Assembly: GCF_003437035.1 (NCBI RefSeq)
Contig: NZ_QSRL01000004.1
Span: 81,571 to 145,570 of the forward strand
Source: Collinsella sp. TF08-11AT
GTDB lineage: Bacteria; Actinomycetota; Coriobacteriia; Coriobacteriales; Coriobacteriaceae
Length of the DNA: 64,000 nt
Reading direction: 5' to 3'
Part shown: one piece after another, positions 18,655 through 28,550 of the stretch
Layout of the letters: each line of letters starts with the position of its first letter
Position numbering within the stretch: position 1 is the stretch's first letter
Notes under the pieces: generated by a model
The model's input: the letters and a program-made list of their open reading frames with translations, nothing else
Told to the model about the DNA's origin: nothing
Database searches by the model: none
Translations under genes and position numbers: made by a program

Positions 18655-18939
18655 CTAGCCCAGAACCTCTACCTCGACAGCAGTGTCGAGGCGAGCGGCC
18701 AGTGCACGGGCGAGCGTGCGAATGGCCTTGATGGTACGGCCACGACGGCCGATGACCTTAGCGACGTCATCCTCGGCGACAGAAACCTCAATCGTAGAGG
18801 CGTCATCACCATCAATGACCTCAAGGCTCACGGAATCCGGGTCGTCGACGATCTGAACAACGAGATATTCGACGAGATCGGCGATGCGATCTGAGAGCAT
18901 TGCCTCACCCTCGAGCTGTGCAGCGTCAACCTCAGGCAC
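18655..18939 (-). CDS. khpA: KH-domain RNA-binding protein KhpA
   Basis: 94 aa. A single type II KH domain with the VAKVIGRRGRTIKAIRTL GxxG loop is preceded by the LVEYLVVQIVDDPDSV element seen in KhpA/YlqC proteins. These bind RNA, often as a heterodimer with KhpB, and influence cell size in Gram-positives. It begins with GTG at 18939, 6 nt after a strong GAGGAG that lies across the rpsP stop. Confidence 0.93.
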   Translation of the reverse strand: MPEVDAAQLEGEAMLSDRIADLVEYLVVQIVDDPDSVSLEVIDGDDASTIEVSVAEDDVAKVIGRRGRTIKAIRTLARALAARLDTAVEVEVLG

Positions 18940-18942
18940 GAT

Positions 18943-19284
18943 TTACTCCTCGGCGCCCTCAGCGGCCTCAGCGGCAGCCTTAGCGGCCTCGGCCTCTTTG
19001 GCGAGCTGCTTCTTGGACTTCTTGACGACGGTCTCGGTCTTCTCGCCCTCGTTGGCGGCCTTGACCAGAGCGGCGACGGCGTCGGTGAGCTGAGCGCCCT
19101 TGGACTGCCAGTCGGCGATCTTCTCGAGGTCGAGGTTGATGGTCTTGGGGGCGGTCATCGGGTTGTAGCGGCCAACCTCCTCGATGATACGACCGTCACG
19201 CGGGGCGCGGGAATCGGCGACGACGACACGGTAGTACGGACGCTTCTTAGCGCCGTGACGAGCAAGGCGAATCTTGACTGCCAA
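18943..19284 (-). CDS. rpsP: 30S ribosomal protein S16
   Basis: 113 aa. The conserved S16 start [25 protein letters not shown] and the [10 protein letters not shown] motif are present. The start is TTG at 19284, fixed by GGAGGAG 6 nt upstream and by homology. The last 35 residues form a Lys- then Ala/Glu-rich tail beyond the usual 80-residue S16 core. It is the first gene of the rpsP-khpA-rimM-trmD-lepB unit, with a promoter at 19414-19441. Confidence 0.95.
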   Translation of the reverse strand: MAVKIRLARHGAKKRPYYRVVVADSRAPRDGRIIEEVGRYNPMTAPKTINLDLEKIADWQSKGAQLTDAVAALVKAANEGEKTETVVKKSKKQLAKEAEAAKAAAEAAEGAEE

Positions 19285-19413
19285 AGGAAACTCCTCCAAC
19301 CAAGCAGCTTTAGGCTGCAACTACAAACAAACAGTTGAACATAATACGCCATCGACGCGGGCAGGTGAAGTCCGTGAGACCAACTTCTTCGGTGTAGTCG
19401 AGGGCAAATCCAT

Positions 19414-19441
19414 ATCTTAGACAAGAATTCGGGATTTGCAA
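19414..19441 (-). promoter_or_regulatory. Promoter of rpsP operon
   Basis: Minus strand -35 TTGCAA (19436-19441), a 16-nt spacer and -10 TAAGAT (19414-19419). The leader to the rpsP TTG is about 120 nt. A divergent dinB promoter lies about 35 nt away. Confidence 0.5.
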
Positions 19442-19473
19442 GCACATACACGCACCCCACATGAGCTGCGCGG

Positions 19474-19479
19474 TATACT
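19474..19479 (+). promoter_or_regulatory. -10 element of dinB, probably leaderless transcript
   Basis: TATACT at 19474-19479 places the expected transcription start at about 19486, the A of the dinB ATG. No good -35 box is visible 16 to 18 nt upstream. Confidence 0.45.
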
Positions 19480-19485
19480 CATGAC

Positions 19486-20739
19486 ATGGAAAGACGCGAA
19501 CATACATACGGTTATGAGGATGCCATGGGCGTCACGCCGCCGCCCTGGACGGGTCCGGCGGTGGGCCTCATGGACCTCGATGCGTTTTTTGCGAGCGTGG
19601 AGATGCTCGATCATCCCGAATGGCGCGGAAAGCCGCTCATCGTGGGCGGAGACGCCGATTCGCGTGGCGTCGTGTCCACGTGTTCGTATGAGGCACGTCG
19701 CTTTGGCGTGCGCTCTGCCATGGCCTCGGCCGAGGCGCGGCGCTTGTGCCCGCAAGCCATTTGGACGCACGGGCACTTTGATCGCTACCGCGAGGTGAGC
19801 GCGCAGGTCATGGCGATTCTTGCCGAGGAGACGCCGCGCGTTGAGCGCGTATCCATCGACGAAGCCTTTATCGATATCACACCGGGTCGCTTTGCGCCCG
19901 AAGACCCGCTACTGGTAGCACGACGTATAAGCGACCGCGTGGCAGCGCTGGGAGTGACGTGCTCCATTGGTGTGGGCTGCAACAAGACGGTCGCAAAGAT
20001 CGCAAGCGAGCGTGACAAGCCGTTTGGATTGACGATTGTGCGCCCCGGAACCGAGCAGCGCTTTTTGGCCGCGCTGCCGGTATCTGCCATGAGCGGCATC
20101 GGGCGCTCGGCCGAGGAGCGACTGCGCCGTATGCGCATCTACACGCTCGGCGAGCTGTCACGCGCGCCGGAATCCACGCTAGCTGCAATTTTTGGCGTCA
20201 ACGGCGAACGCATGCGCCAGCGTGCGCTGGGACTCGAAATCTCCGAAGTCACAAGTCTCGATGAAGAGCGTGAGGTTAAATCGGTGAGCAATGAGCGCAC
20301 CTTTGCGAAAGATTTGACTGAGCGCGGGGACATCGAAGCGGCGATTGCGCTGCTGGGCGAGTCAGTGGGACGCCGCCTGCGCCGTCAGGGACTGACGGGC
20401 GCCACGGTGACGCTCAAGCTCAAGTATTCGTATGGCAGCGGGCGTACGGCACAGCGCCGGCTGCCTCATCCGACCGACGATGAGAATATCTTCGTGGCGG
20501 TTGCACTCGAACTGCTCGACAACATCTGGCAGGAAGGCATGCATGTGCGTCTGGCGGGTATCGGGATGAGCGACTTTGACCATCAGGGCGGCATCCAGAC
20601 CGACCTGTTCTGCGAAGTCGACGACCGCGGAGCCCAATCAAGCGACCGTCGCGACCTCTCAGTCGCGATCGATGCCGTCCGAGACAAGTTCGGCGACACC
20701 GCCCTATCTTTCGGCCGCCAATCCCGCTTCAATGATTAA
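19486..20739 (+). CDS. dinB: DNA polymerase IV (Y-family, translesion)
   Basis: 417 aa. The palm motif GLMDLDAFFASVEM and the catalytic pair in RVSIDEAFIDIT are intact. KPLIVGGDADSRGVV-STCSYEARRFGVRSAM and the GVGCNKTVAKIAS helix-hairpin-helix region follow, with a C-terminal little-finger domain. It copies past damaged bases with low fidelity. Possible starts are ATG 19486, 19525 and 19570. The first is listed because a -10 element sits exactly one start distance before it, which would make the mRNA leaderless; no Shine-Dalgarno is seen. It is the only plus-strand gene in the first 40 kb. Confidence 0.93.
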   Translation: MERREHTYGYEDAMGVTPPPWTGPAVGLMDLDAFFASVEMLDHPEWRGKPLIVGGDADSRGVVSTCSYEARRFGVRSAMASAEARRLCPQAIWTHGHFDRYREVSAQVMAILAEETPRVERVSIDEAFIDITPGRFAPEDPLLVARRISDRVAALGVTCSIGVGCNKTVAKIASERDKPFGLTIVRPGTEQRFLAALPVSAMSGIGRSAEERLRRMRIYTLGELSRAPESTLAAIFGVNGERMRQRALGLEISEVTSLDEEREVKSVSNERTFAKDLTERGDIEAAIALLGESVGRRLRRQGLTGATVTLKLKYSYGSGRTAQRRLPHPTDDENIFVAVALELLDNIWQEGMHVRLAGIGMSDFDHQGGIQTDLFCEVDDRGAQSSDRRDLSVAIDAVRDKFGDTALSFGRQSRFND

Positions 20740-20748
20740 CCGCCTTTG

Positions 20749-20795
20749 TAAAAATAGAAAGCCGGGCAGGTGCGGAAAACCGCAACTGCCCGGCG
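20749..20795 (-). terminator. Terminator of the rsfS end of the obg cluster
   Basis: GCCGGGCAGGTGCGG (20761-20775) pairs with CCGCAACTGCCCGGC (20780-20794) around AAAA, with one mismatch. On the minus strand it is followed by TTTC then TATTTTT. It separates the convergent rsfS and dinB genes. Confidence 0.85.
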
Positions 20796-20837
20796 AAATG
20801 CGCGAGGCTAGCTAAAAGCCCCATATCAAATGAGCCA

Positions 20838-21293
20838 CTAGAGGAGGTCGAGGGGGAGCTGGGGGGCGTCACCCCAGAGCTTTTCTAGGCGGTAAAAGTC
20901 GCGGGCTTCGGGAGTGAAGACGTGGACGACAACCGAGCCGTAGTCCATGAGCATCCAGGTCTTCTGCTCGCGGCCCTCGATGGAGAACGGATGCTCGCCG
21001 CAAGCCTCGGCAACCTTCTCCTCGATCTCGTCGACAATCGAATCGACCTGGCGGTTGTTGGTACCGGTGGCAAGCACAAAGTAGTCGCACACGTCGGAAA
21101 GCTCGGTCAGGTCGAGCACCTGCACGTCCTCGCCCTTCTTGTCGTAGGCGGCCTGCGCGGCGGCGCGGGCGACATCCTCGGCGGCGACACCGCTCGCGGA
21201 CAGCGAGGCGGCGGTGCGGTCGGACGTGGCAACGAAACTCTTGTGCTCCACACCTTCAAGAATCTGCTCGTCAGTCATGGTCTCGTCGGCCAT
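20838..21293 (-). CDS. rsfS: Ribosomal silencing factor RsfS
   Basis: 151 aa. The conserved C-terminal domain has AAYDKKGEDVQVLDLTELSDV, YFVLATGTNNRQV and WMLMDYGSVVVHVF. RsfS binds L14 on the 50S subunit and blocks subunit joining when nutrients are scarce. The 45-residue N-terminal extension is not conserved. The start is ATG at 21293 with AAAGAGG. It is the last gene of the obg-nadD-yqeK-rsfS group, a very common gene neighbourhood. Confidence 0.94.
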   Translation of the reverse strand: MADETMTDEQILEGVEHKSFVATSDRTAASLSASGVAAEDVARAAAQAAYDKKGEDVQVLDLTELSDVCDYFVLATGTNNRQVDSIVDEIEEKVAEACGEHPFSIEGREQKTWMLMDYGSVVVHVFTPEARDFYRLEKLWGDAPQLPLDLL

Positions 21294-21321
21294 GGAATAC
21301 CTCTTTCTAGACACACCCGAG

Positions 21322-21942
21322 CTAGCGCAGCTGGGCGTAATGGTTGTAAATCGTAATAGCCGTGGGATAAAGATAGCGCCCGGACTGGATCACATAGACC
21401 AGACCCTGCGCAAAACAGGAGAAGAACAACTCATCGAGCGTCGACTCCCCCACCATCTTGCGCAGCGCATGGGCATAGTCGCCGTGACGGTTGGGCTCGA
21501 TGGCATCTGCCACAAAGACCACCATATCGAGCGGCGTCATGTCGCAGGCACCCACGGTGTGACGGTCGACAGCCTGGAAAACGGCCGGTGACAGCTCGGG
21601 AAAAAGCTGCGGAAGCTCATAGGCGGCAACAGGGCCATGCAAAAGCGGCGTCGCGGCGGAAGGAGAGCCGGCAACCTTGATGCCATAGTGAAGCGCGCGG
21701 GCCACGAGCTCGTCATCGGAAAGAACCTTGTCCCAGTCGTGAATTAAGCCGGCGGCAGCCGCATCAAAGCGGTCAACGCCGTAGACCTCGGCCAGATGAA
21801 GTGCGGTCTCGGCAACACCCAGCGAATGCACATAGCGCTTGCGCTTATCTTTCATGCGAACATCGAGCAGCTCTTGAATGCGCTTGAGCAGCGCGCGCTC
21901 ATCGCCCTCAAACTGATCCTCTACCGACAACGTAGCCCCCAT
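21322..21942 (-). CDS. yqeK: YqeK-type HD-domain hydrolase (predicted Ap4A hydrolase)
   Basis: 206 aa. An HD phosphohydrolase with RYVHSLGVAETA, AAAGLIHDWDKVL, LLHGPVAAYEL and RHTVGACDMTPLDMVVFVADAIEPNR, matching the YqeK family that hydrolyses diadenosine tetraphosphate symmetrically. The first HD metal pair is HD in LIHDWDK. The ATG at 21942 overlaps the nadD stop as TGATG, so translation is coupled. The pairing with nadD and rsfS is widely conserved. Confidence 0.93.
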   Translation of the reverse strand: MGATLSVEDQFEGDERALLKRIQELLDVRMKDKRKRYVHSLGVAETALHLAEVYGVDRFDAAAAGLIHDWDKVLSDDELVARALHYGIKVAGSPSAATPLLHGPVAAYELPQLFPELSPAVFQAVDRHTVGACDMTPLDMVVFVADAIEPNRHGDYAHALRKMVGESTLDELFFSCFAQGLVYVIQSGRYLYPTAITIYNHYAQLR

Positions 21943-22619
21943 CACTCAAAATCTTCTTGGCCCAAATCGGCATATAGCCTGCGCTTGCGAATGTAGCCGA
22001 GCACGGACTCGCTCGTAAGATAGCGCACGCTCATGCCGCGGGCAACTCGCTTACGAATGTTCGTCGAGCTGATCGCCAGCGCCGGAATCTGAATATAGCG
22101 CACGTCGAACGGCAGCCCCGACTCTTTGATTCGGGCACGCGCCGTATCGATATCAAAGCCCGGTCGCGTCGCCGCAATAAAGGTAGCAAACTCAGCGATT
22201 CGTTCGGCATCATGCCAGGTCACAATATCGATAATCGCATCGGCGCCCGTAATAAAGTAGAGCTTTACCTGCGGCGGGTAAAAATCGCGAAGGGCATGAA
22301 GCGTATCGGCCGTATAGGTTACACCCGGACGGTCAATCTCGAACCGACTCGCCAAAAAGGCCGGGTTCGCGGCGGTGGCGAGGACCGTCATGGCATAACG
22401 GTCCTCGGCAGGCGTAACCGGCTTGTCAAGCTTAAAGGCGGGAGAGCCCGCCGGCATAAAGAGCACAGCGTCCAAGTCGAGCGACTCGCGCGCCTGCTCG
22501 GCAGTCACCAGGTGCCCGTAATGAATCGGGTCGAATGTGCCGCCCATAATGCCAAGCCGAAACTCCTTGCCCTCTTTTATGGGAAGCTCGGGCAAACCGA
22601 TTCCACCGCGCAGCGACAT
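21942..22619 (-). CDS. nadD: Nicotinate-nucleotide adenylyltransferase
   Basis: 225 aa. It has the nucleotidyltransferase (T/H)IGH-type site GIMGGTFDPIHYGHL and the C-terminal ISSTNIRKRVARG motif. It converts nicotinate mononucleotide plus ATP to deamido-NAD in NAD synthesis. An N-terminal extension of about 20 residues precedes the core. It starts 3 nt after the obg stop. Confidence 0.95.
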   Translation of the reverse strand: MSLRGGIGLPELPIKEGKEFRLGIMGGTFDPIHYGHLVTAEQARESLDLDAVLFMPAGSPAFKLDKPVTPAEDRYAMTVLATAANPAFLASRFEIDRPGVTYTADTLHALRDFYPPQVKLYFITGADAIIDIVTWHDAERIAEFATFIAATRPGFDIDTARARIKESGLPFDVRYIQIPALAISSTNIRKRVARGMSVRYLTSESVLGYIRKRRLYADLGQEDFE

Positions 22620-22622
22620 GGC

Positions 22623-24101
<1,479 letters not shown>

Positions 24102-24105
24102 CTAC

Positions 24106-24148
24106 AAAAAGAGGGAGACCCTTGAATCCTAAAACTCAAGTGCCTCCC
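24106..24148 (-). terminator. Hairpin between rpmA and obg
   Basis: GAGGGAGACCCTTGA and TCAAGTGCCTCCC form an interrupted stem around an A/T-rich loop, followed on the minus strand by TCTTTTTG. It ends 17 nt before the obg start and probably lowers obg expression relative to the ribosomal proteins. Confidence 0.7.
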
Positions 24149-24173
24149 ACATATGTGCTCTATGAAGGGTGAA

Positions 24174-24431
24174 TTACGCGTTCGCGAGCGGGCGTACGCT
24201 GACCCTGTGCTTGATACCCTTGTGGAACTCAACGGTACCGTCGACCAGCGCGAACAGCGTGTCGTCCTTGCCACGGCCAACGTTCTCACCCGGGTGGATG
24301 TGCGTGCCGTGCTGACGGACGAGAATCGTGCCCGTGGTTACCGTCTGGCCGGCATAGCGCTTCGTGCCAAGGCGCTGACCGCGGGAGTCACGGCCATTAC
24401 GGGAGGAACCGAGTCCTTTTTTGTGTGCCAT
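24174..24431 (-). CDS. rpmA: 50S ribosomal protein L27
   Basis: 85 aa, full length. It begins [20 protein letters not shown], then [28 protein letters not shown]. The mature-type N-terminus lacks the Firmicutes cleavage extension, so no Prp protease processing is expected. It lies 33 nt after rplU, the usual order. Confidence 0.97.
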   Translation of the reverse strand: MAHKKGLGSSRNGRDSRGQRLGTKRYAGQTVTTGTILVRQHGTHIHPGENVGRGKDDTLFALVDGTVEFHKGIKHRVSVRPLANA

Positions 24432-24464
24432 TGTGTATACCTACTCTTTCGTTACGAGTGTAAT

Positions 24465-24839
24465 CTACTCGGCGACGGGAGCCTCGGCGACAGCCTCAGC
24501 CTCTGCCTTGACAGCCTTCTTGGCGCGGGAGGTAGCCTGAACCTTCACGATCTTCAGCTTGGTGAGCTGCTGACGGTGACCCTTCAGACGACGATAGCGC
24601 TTGCGCTTGTGGAACTTGAAGACCAGCTGCTTCTCGCCCTTGAACTGCTCAACGATCTGAGCGGTAACCTTGGCCTTGGCCAGCTTGTCGGGATCGGTGA
24701 CGATCTTCTTACCATCGTTGAGGAAGATGACCGGCAGGGTGACCTTGTCGCCCTCATTGCCCTCGATCTTCTCGACGGTGATGACATCGTCGGTGGCGAC
24801 CTTGTACTGCTTGCCGCCCGTGTTAACGATTGCGTACAT
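24465..24839 (-). CDS. rplU: 50S ribosomal protein L21
   Basis: 124 aa. The core MYAIVNTGGKQYKV and FKHKRKRYRRLKGHRQ-type region (here KFHKRKRYRRLKGHRQQLTK) are clear. About 20 extra C-terminal residues form a Lys/Ala/Glu tail. The ATG at 24839 is used; an in-frame start 7 codons upstream is not conserved. It is transcribed from the promoter at 24882-24910. Confidence 0.96.
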   Translation of the reverse strand: MYAIVNTGGKQYKVATDDVITVEKIEGNEGDKVTLPVIFLNDGKKIVTDPDKLAKAKVTAQIVEQFKGEKQLVFKFHKRKRYRRLKGHRQQLTKLKIVKVQATSRAKKAVKAEAEAVAEAPVAE

Positions 24840-24881
24840 GTTTACTTGCCCTTCATGCATCAGTTAGTGCAACAGCCGAAT

Positions 24882-24910
24882 ATAGTAGCAGGCGATAATA
24901 CCCCCGTCAA
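24882..24910 (-). promoter_or_regulatory. Promoter of rplU-rpmA-obg
   Basis: Minus strand -35 TTGACG (24905-24910), a 17-nt spacer and -10 TACTAT (24882-24887). The -35 box overlaps the stop region of the preceding gene at 24907. The leader is about 35 nt. Confidence 0.65.
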
Positions 24911-25719
24911 CGAGTATGTGGAGCAAATCCACAAGTTCGCACAGGTATGGGGCTGACGAGTCGGCTCTCGTCGTCCTCGCATGCTTGATTCTGACGCTCG
25001 ACATCGTAGGAGCAGATGGTCACGAGGTCTTGCATACCGGTGGAAACAATAGGTGCATCGACGCCCGGGGTCAAGCCCTGCAACAAAACATCAGCAGCTG
25101 AAAGCAAAATCTCCGGACGCATAGAGCCCTCGTTGTCGGCATGGGTGTCGAGCATGAGCACCAGATGGTCCGGACGCTCCCCCGCCGTGAGCTCATAGCC
25201 CACGAGCGTGTGATCCAAATCCAAGCGCTTGCTCTTTTTGCCGCGCGCGTAGTCGATGCCATGGTCCGCGCGCAGCGTGTCGATCGCACGACGCACCTCG
25301 TCGGCGCTTACGGGCGCCTCGGGATCCAAGTGCAGGTCGATGCGATACGACAGACGCGTGAGTTGCGCCGTCAACGCCGGCGTGCGCACGTCGATGTACG
25401 CCGCCTCGATGGGCGCCAGATCGGCCGGAGACGCCGCAGCCAGGCGCCCAAACGCCTCGTCGAGCGCCACGAACTCGGTCATAAACAGGTCATACCACTC
25501 GCAGGTCGACGACGTACCCACCGGTAGCGCCGAAGAGAAGCCCACGCGCATGTGCGGAGAGAAGCCCTGCGTGACGGCATAGGGAAGCCCCGCACGGCGC
25601 ACGATGCGCTCAATGGTATGGATTACTTCGAGATGGCCCAGGTACTTAAGGCGATCGCGCTTGCCATAGCGAACACGAAGTCTAAAGAGCGTGGGGTTGT
25701 CGGTCAGGCGCTCACTCAT
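24907..25719 (-). CDS. Radical SAM-linked protein (DUF2344 / TIGR03936 type)
   Basis: 270 aa. It opens with LRVRYGKRDRLKYLGHLEVIHTIERIVRRAGLPYAVTQGFSPHMRVGFSSALPVG, which is the pattern of the DUF2344 family, nearly always encoded beside the B12-binding radical SAM protein that precedes it here. The function is unknown. Its stop is close to the rplU promoter. The start ATG overlaps the radical SAM stop (ATGA), so the two proteins are probably made in step and may work together, possibly in RNA or ribosome modification given the ribosomal neighbours (inference). Confidence 0.88.
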   Translation of the reverse strand: MSERLTDNPTLFRLRVRYGKRDRLKYLGHLEVIHTIERIVRRAGLPYAVTQGFSPHMRVGFSSALPVGTSSTCEWYDLFMTEFVALDEAFGRLAAASPADLAPIEAAYIDVRTPALTAQLTRLSYRIDLHLDPEAPVSADEVRRAIDTLRADHGIDYARGKKSKRLDLDHTLVGYELTAGERPDHLVLMLDTHADNEGSMRPEILLSAADVLLQGLTPGVDAPIVSTGMQDLVTICSYDVERQNQACEDDESRLVSPIPVRTCGFAPHTR

Positions 25720-27593
25720 GCGCGATCACCCATCAATACATTCTTGGCGTGGAGCGTGGGGCAGATTCCGCAGCCGGTGCACGACGTGCGGGTGCAGTCG
25801 GGAGTCGTGACACCCTCGAGCGAGCGACGGTACTCGCGCTCGAGGAAGCCGCGCGTGCAGCCGGGGCTCACATGCTCCCACGGCAGACGCCAGTCCAACT
25901 CGTAGGGCAGGTGCACGAGCTCATTGAGGTCGACTCCGTTTTTGGCAGCAGCCTCCTTCCAGTTATCGAGCGAGAAATGCTCCACCCAGGCGTCAAAACG
26001 CGAGCCGGCACGCCAGGCATCGATGATGACGGGCGTCATGTCACGACCGGCGCGGGACAGCGCGGCCTCGATGAGCGAGGTCTCGGCATCGTGGTAATGC
26101 ACGCGGACGGCACGGTTGCGAACGCTCGTGATAAGCAGCTTCTGGCGACGCTTGACGTCGTCGTAATCGAGTTGCGGGCACCACTGGAACGGCGTGGCAG
26201 CCTTGGGGATAAAGACCGAAACCGAGATCGACACCGAGATCGAGCCGCGACGAGCCTTGGGCACCACGGAACGACCGAGCTCCAGCACGTGATCGGCCAG
26301 ATTGGCGATGGCCACGATGTCCTCGTCGCGCTCGCCGGGAAGGCCCATCATAAAGTAGAGCTTCATGCGGTTCCAGCCGGCCTCGAAGGCCGCCTTGGCC
26401 GCACGGTCCAGGTCCTCCTCGGTCACGTTCTTGTTAATGATGTCGCGCATGCGCTGGCTGCCGGCCTCGGGCGCGAACGTCAGGCCGCCCTTCTTTTCGC
26501 CGGCGACCGACTCGGCCATATCCACGCCAAACGAATCCAGGCGCTGCGAGGGAATGGACACGCGAATGCCCGTGTCTTCCAGACGGCGGTTAAGGCGACC
26601 GAGCACATCGCGGATGCAGGAGTGGTCGGTCGTCGAAAGCGAGGTAAGCGACACCTCGTCATAGCCGGTCTTTTCCAGGCCCTGGATCACCGATGACACG
26701 ATCTGGTCGGCCGAGCGCTCGCGTACCGGGCGATACGTCATGCCTGCCTGGCAAAAACGGCAGCCGCGGGCGCAGCCACGCAAGATCTCGATAGACAGGC
26801 GATCGTGGACGAGCTGCGCATACGGCACGCACGACTGAGAAAGCGGATTGGTGGCACCAAAGTCCTCGACGACGCGCTTGTAGACTACCGGCGGGACGTC
26901 CTTGCCCTCGCGCGGCACGGTGTAGCCATGCGGCGAGCAGGGCTCGTCATGACGCACCTCATACAGGGATGGCACATAGGTGCCGGCGACCGTCGCGAGC
27001 TGCTCGACAATCTGAGCGCGCGAGACGCCCTCGTCGCGCAAGCGGCGATGCAGCTGGCAGATCTCGAGCAGCGACTCCTCGCCCTCGCCAATGAGGATGG
27101 CATCGAAGAATGCCGCGTACGGCTCGGGGTTATACACCGAGGGGCCACCGGCGACGATGATGGGATCGTCCTCGGTACGGTCGACAGCCAACAGCGGAAT
27201 GCCAGCGAGATCGAGCGCTTCGAGGAAGTTCGTCACGGCCATCTCGTGCGGCACGTGCATGCCGACGATGTCGAACGAGGCCACGGGCGCTGCGCCCTCG
27301 AGCGACAGCAGCGGAATCCCCGCCTCGCGCATGGCATCGCCCATATCGGGCCACGGCACGTAGCCGCGCTCGCAGGAAATGCCCTCGGCCTGATTAAGGA
27401 TGTTGTAGAGAATGGCGATGCCCTGGTTGGGCAGACCGACCTCATACACGTCCGGATAGATCATGCAGCAGCGATAGTCGGCATCGGCCTTTGAGAGCGT
27501 GCCCCACTCGTGGTCGATATAGCGACTCGGCTTTTCGACCTTGGCGAGCAACGGCTCGATCAGATGAAAACAGTCTTGGTATGGAACGCGCAA
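25716..27593 (-). CDS. B12-binding-domain radical SAM protein (TIGR03960 type)
   Basis: 625 aa. The N-terminal 200 residues resemble a B12-binding domain (IIVAGGPSVYNPEPYAAF, then LIGEGEESLLE). The radical SAM core has the cluster motif RGCARGCRFCQAG with Cys274, Cys278 and Cys281. A C-terminal region carries several more cysteines (CTRTSCTGCGICPTLH), possibly a second metal site. The substrate is unknown. It starts with TTG at 27593, AGGGG 6 nt upstream. It is coupled to the DUF2344 gene downstream. Confidence 0.9.
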   Translation of the reverse strand: MRVPYQDCFHLIEPLLAKVEKPSRYIDHEWGTLSKADADYRCCMIYPDVYEVGLPNQGIAILYNILNQAEGISCERGYVPWPDMGDAMREAGIPLLSLEGAAPVASFDIVGMHVPHEMAVTNFLEALDLAGIPLLAVDRTEDDPIIVAGGPSVYNPEPYAAFFDAILIGEGEESLLEICQLHRRLRDEGVSRAQIVEQLATVAGTYVPSLYEVRHDEPCSPHGYTVPREGKDVPPVVYKRVVEDFGATNPLSQSCVPYAQLVHDRLSIEILRGCARGCRFCQAGMTYRPVRERSADQIVSSVIQGLEKTGYDEVSLTSLSTTDHSCIRDVLGRLNRRLEDTGIRVSIPSQRLDSFGVDMAESVAGEKKGGLTFAPEAGSQRMRDIINKNVTEEDLDRAAKAAFEAGWNRMKLYFMMGLPGERDEDIVAIANLADHVLELGRSVVPKARRGSISVSISVSVFIPKAATPFQWCPQLDYDDVKRRQKLLITSVRNRAVRVHYHDAETSLIEAALSRAGRDMTPVIIDAWRAGSRFDAWVEHFSLDNWKEAAAKNGVDLNELVHLPYELDWRLPWEHVSPGCTRGFLEREYRRSLEGVTTPDCTRTSCTGCGICPTLHAKNVLMGDRA

Positions 27594-27602
27594 AAGAAAC
27601 CC

Positions 27603-28532
27603 CTAAGCAGCGAGATCGGATGCGTCTTGGTAGGACGCCATAGGACGGGTAGCACCCGCGACCGTGGTCACCAGATCGCGAACGCGGGAGAACGTGGCAG
27701 TGACCACCTCGTTGGCACGGCTGTAGTCGACATCGCACTCGTAAAGCGAAACGAGCGCACGGCCCATGCCATAGGTGCCCGCGGCAGCAGTGAGCGCCTT
27801 GACGGCAAACCCAATATGCGGCGTCTGCTTGACGAGTGCGCGGGTGACCGCGCGGATCACAAGACCGCCGGCAAGCACGCCCGCGACCTCATAGCCGCGC
27901 TCAGGCTTAATGCCGCGTCCAAAGACGGCAGCGAGCTCAAAGAGCATGCCCACCTGCGCCAGCGCCATAACGGGATAATCGGCACCCGGCAAAAACACCA
28001 GCGCACCGGTCGCCATATTGGTGAGCGCACACGAGGTGATGATACGATTGGCCGCCGCGATGCGCATAAAGGCAAAGTTCGCCGCAAAAGCCGTTTCCTT
28101 TTCGGTGCGATCGAGAATCCAGCGGGCAAGCGTCTCGAGCAGATACGTCTTATCGGTTGCCGCCACCACGCCGAGCATAGGCGTGGACTCCTCGATAAAC
28201 GGCACCTCCACAGCAGACTCGGCAAGCACGCACACGGGGGCGCCGGCGATCACGAGCTCCTGCACGGCACTCTCCAAGCGGTCGGAGCCGCACGAGAGCA
28301 CCAGCACCACATCGGTATCGGTCTTTGGAGCAATTCGCTCCTCCCCCAGACGCTCGACGCGCACAATGCCCGAGGTCGTCTGCGGTACAAAGGCGTCACG
28401 CACCGTCTCGGCCAGAAAGCGCGAGGCGGACGAATCCAAATAGACCGAGACGCGCACCGGCGTATCGGAATCCTTCTTAACGGACGCGCCCATCTTAAAA
28501 GCGCGGGTCAGCTTATCTACGGGAATTTTCAT
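27603..28532 (-). CDS. DUF697-like membrane-associated protein of unknown function
   Basis: 309 aa. The first half is a soluble domain with a hydrophobic, Rossmann-like strand (DTDVVLVLSCGSDRLESAVQ). The second half has hydrophobic segments including TNMATGALVFLPGADYPVMALAQVGMLFELA, a pattern like DUF697 proteins, which usually accompany small GTPases. No P-loop GTPase domain is present here. It lies between rodA (18 nt upstream) and the radical SAM gene (9 nt downstream) and is probably the last gene of the mre-rodA transcript. Function unknown. Confidence 0.7.
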   Translation of the reverse strand: MKIPVDKLTRAFKMGASVKKDSDTPVRVSVYLDSSASRFLAETVRDAFVPQTTSGIVRVERLGEERIAPKTDTDVVLVLSCGSDRLESAVQELVIAGAPVCVLAESAVEVPFIEESTPMLGVVAATDKTYLLETLARWILDRTEKETAFAANFAFMRIAAANRIITSCALTNMATGALVFLPGADYPVMALAQVGMLFELAAVFGRGIKPERGYEVAGVLAGGLVIRAVTRALVKQTPHIGFAVKALTAAAGTYGMGRALVSLYECDVDYSRANEVVTATFSRVRDLVTTVAGATRPMASYQDASDLAA

Positions 28533-28550
28533 AGCAAACCCCTCCAGCGG

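Noticed and set aside
19486..19520. A LexA-like box in the dinB start (CGAAC followed by GGTT)
   Set aside because: Only half of the actinobacterial SOS palindrome is present and the spacing is wrong.
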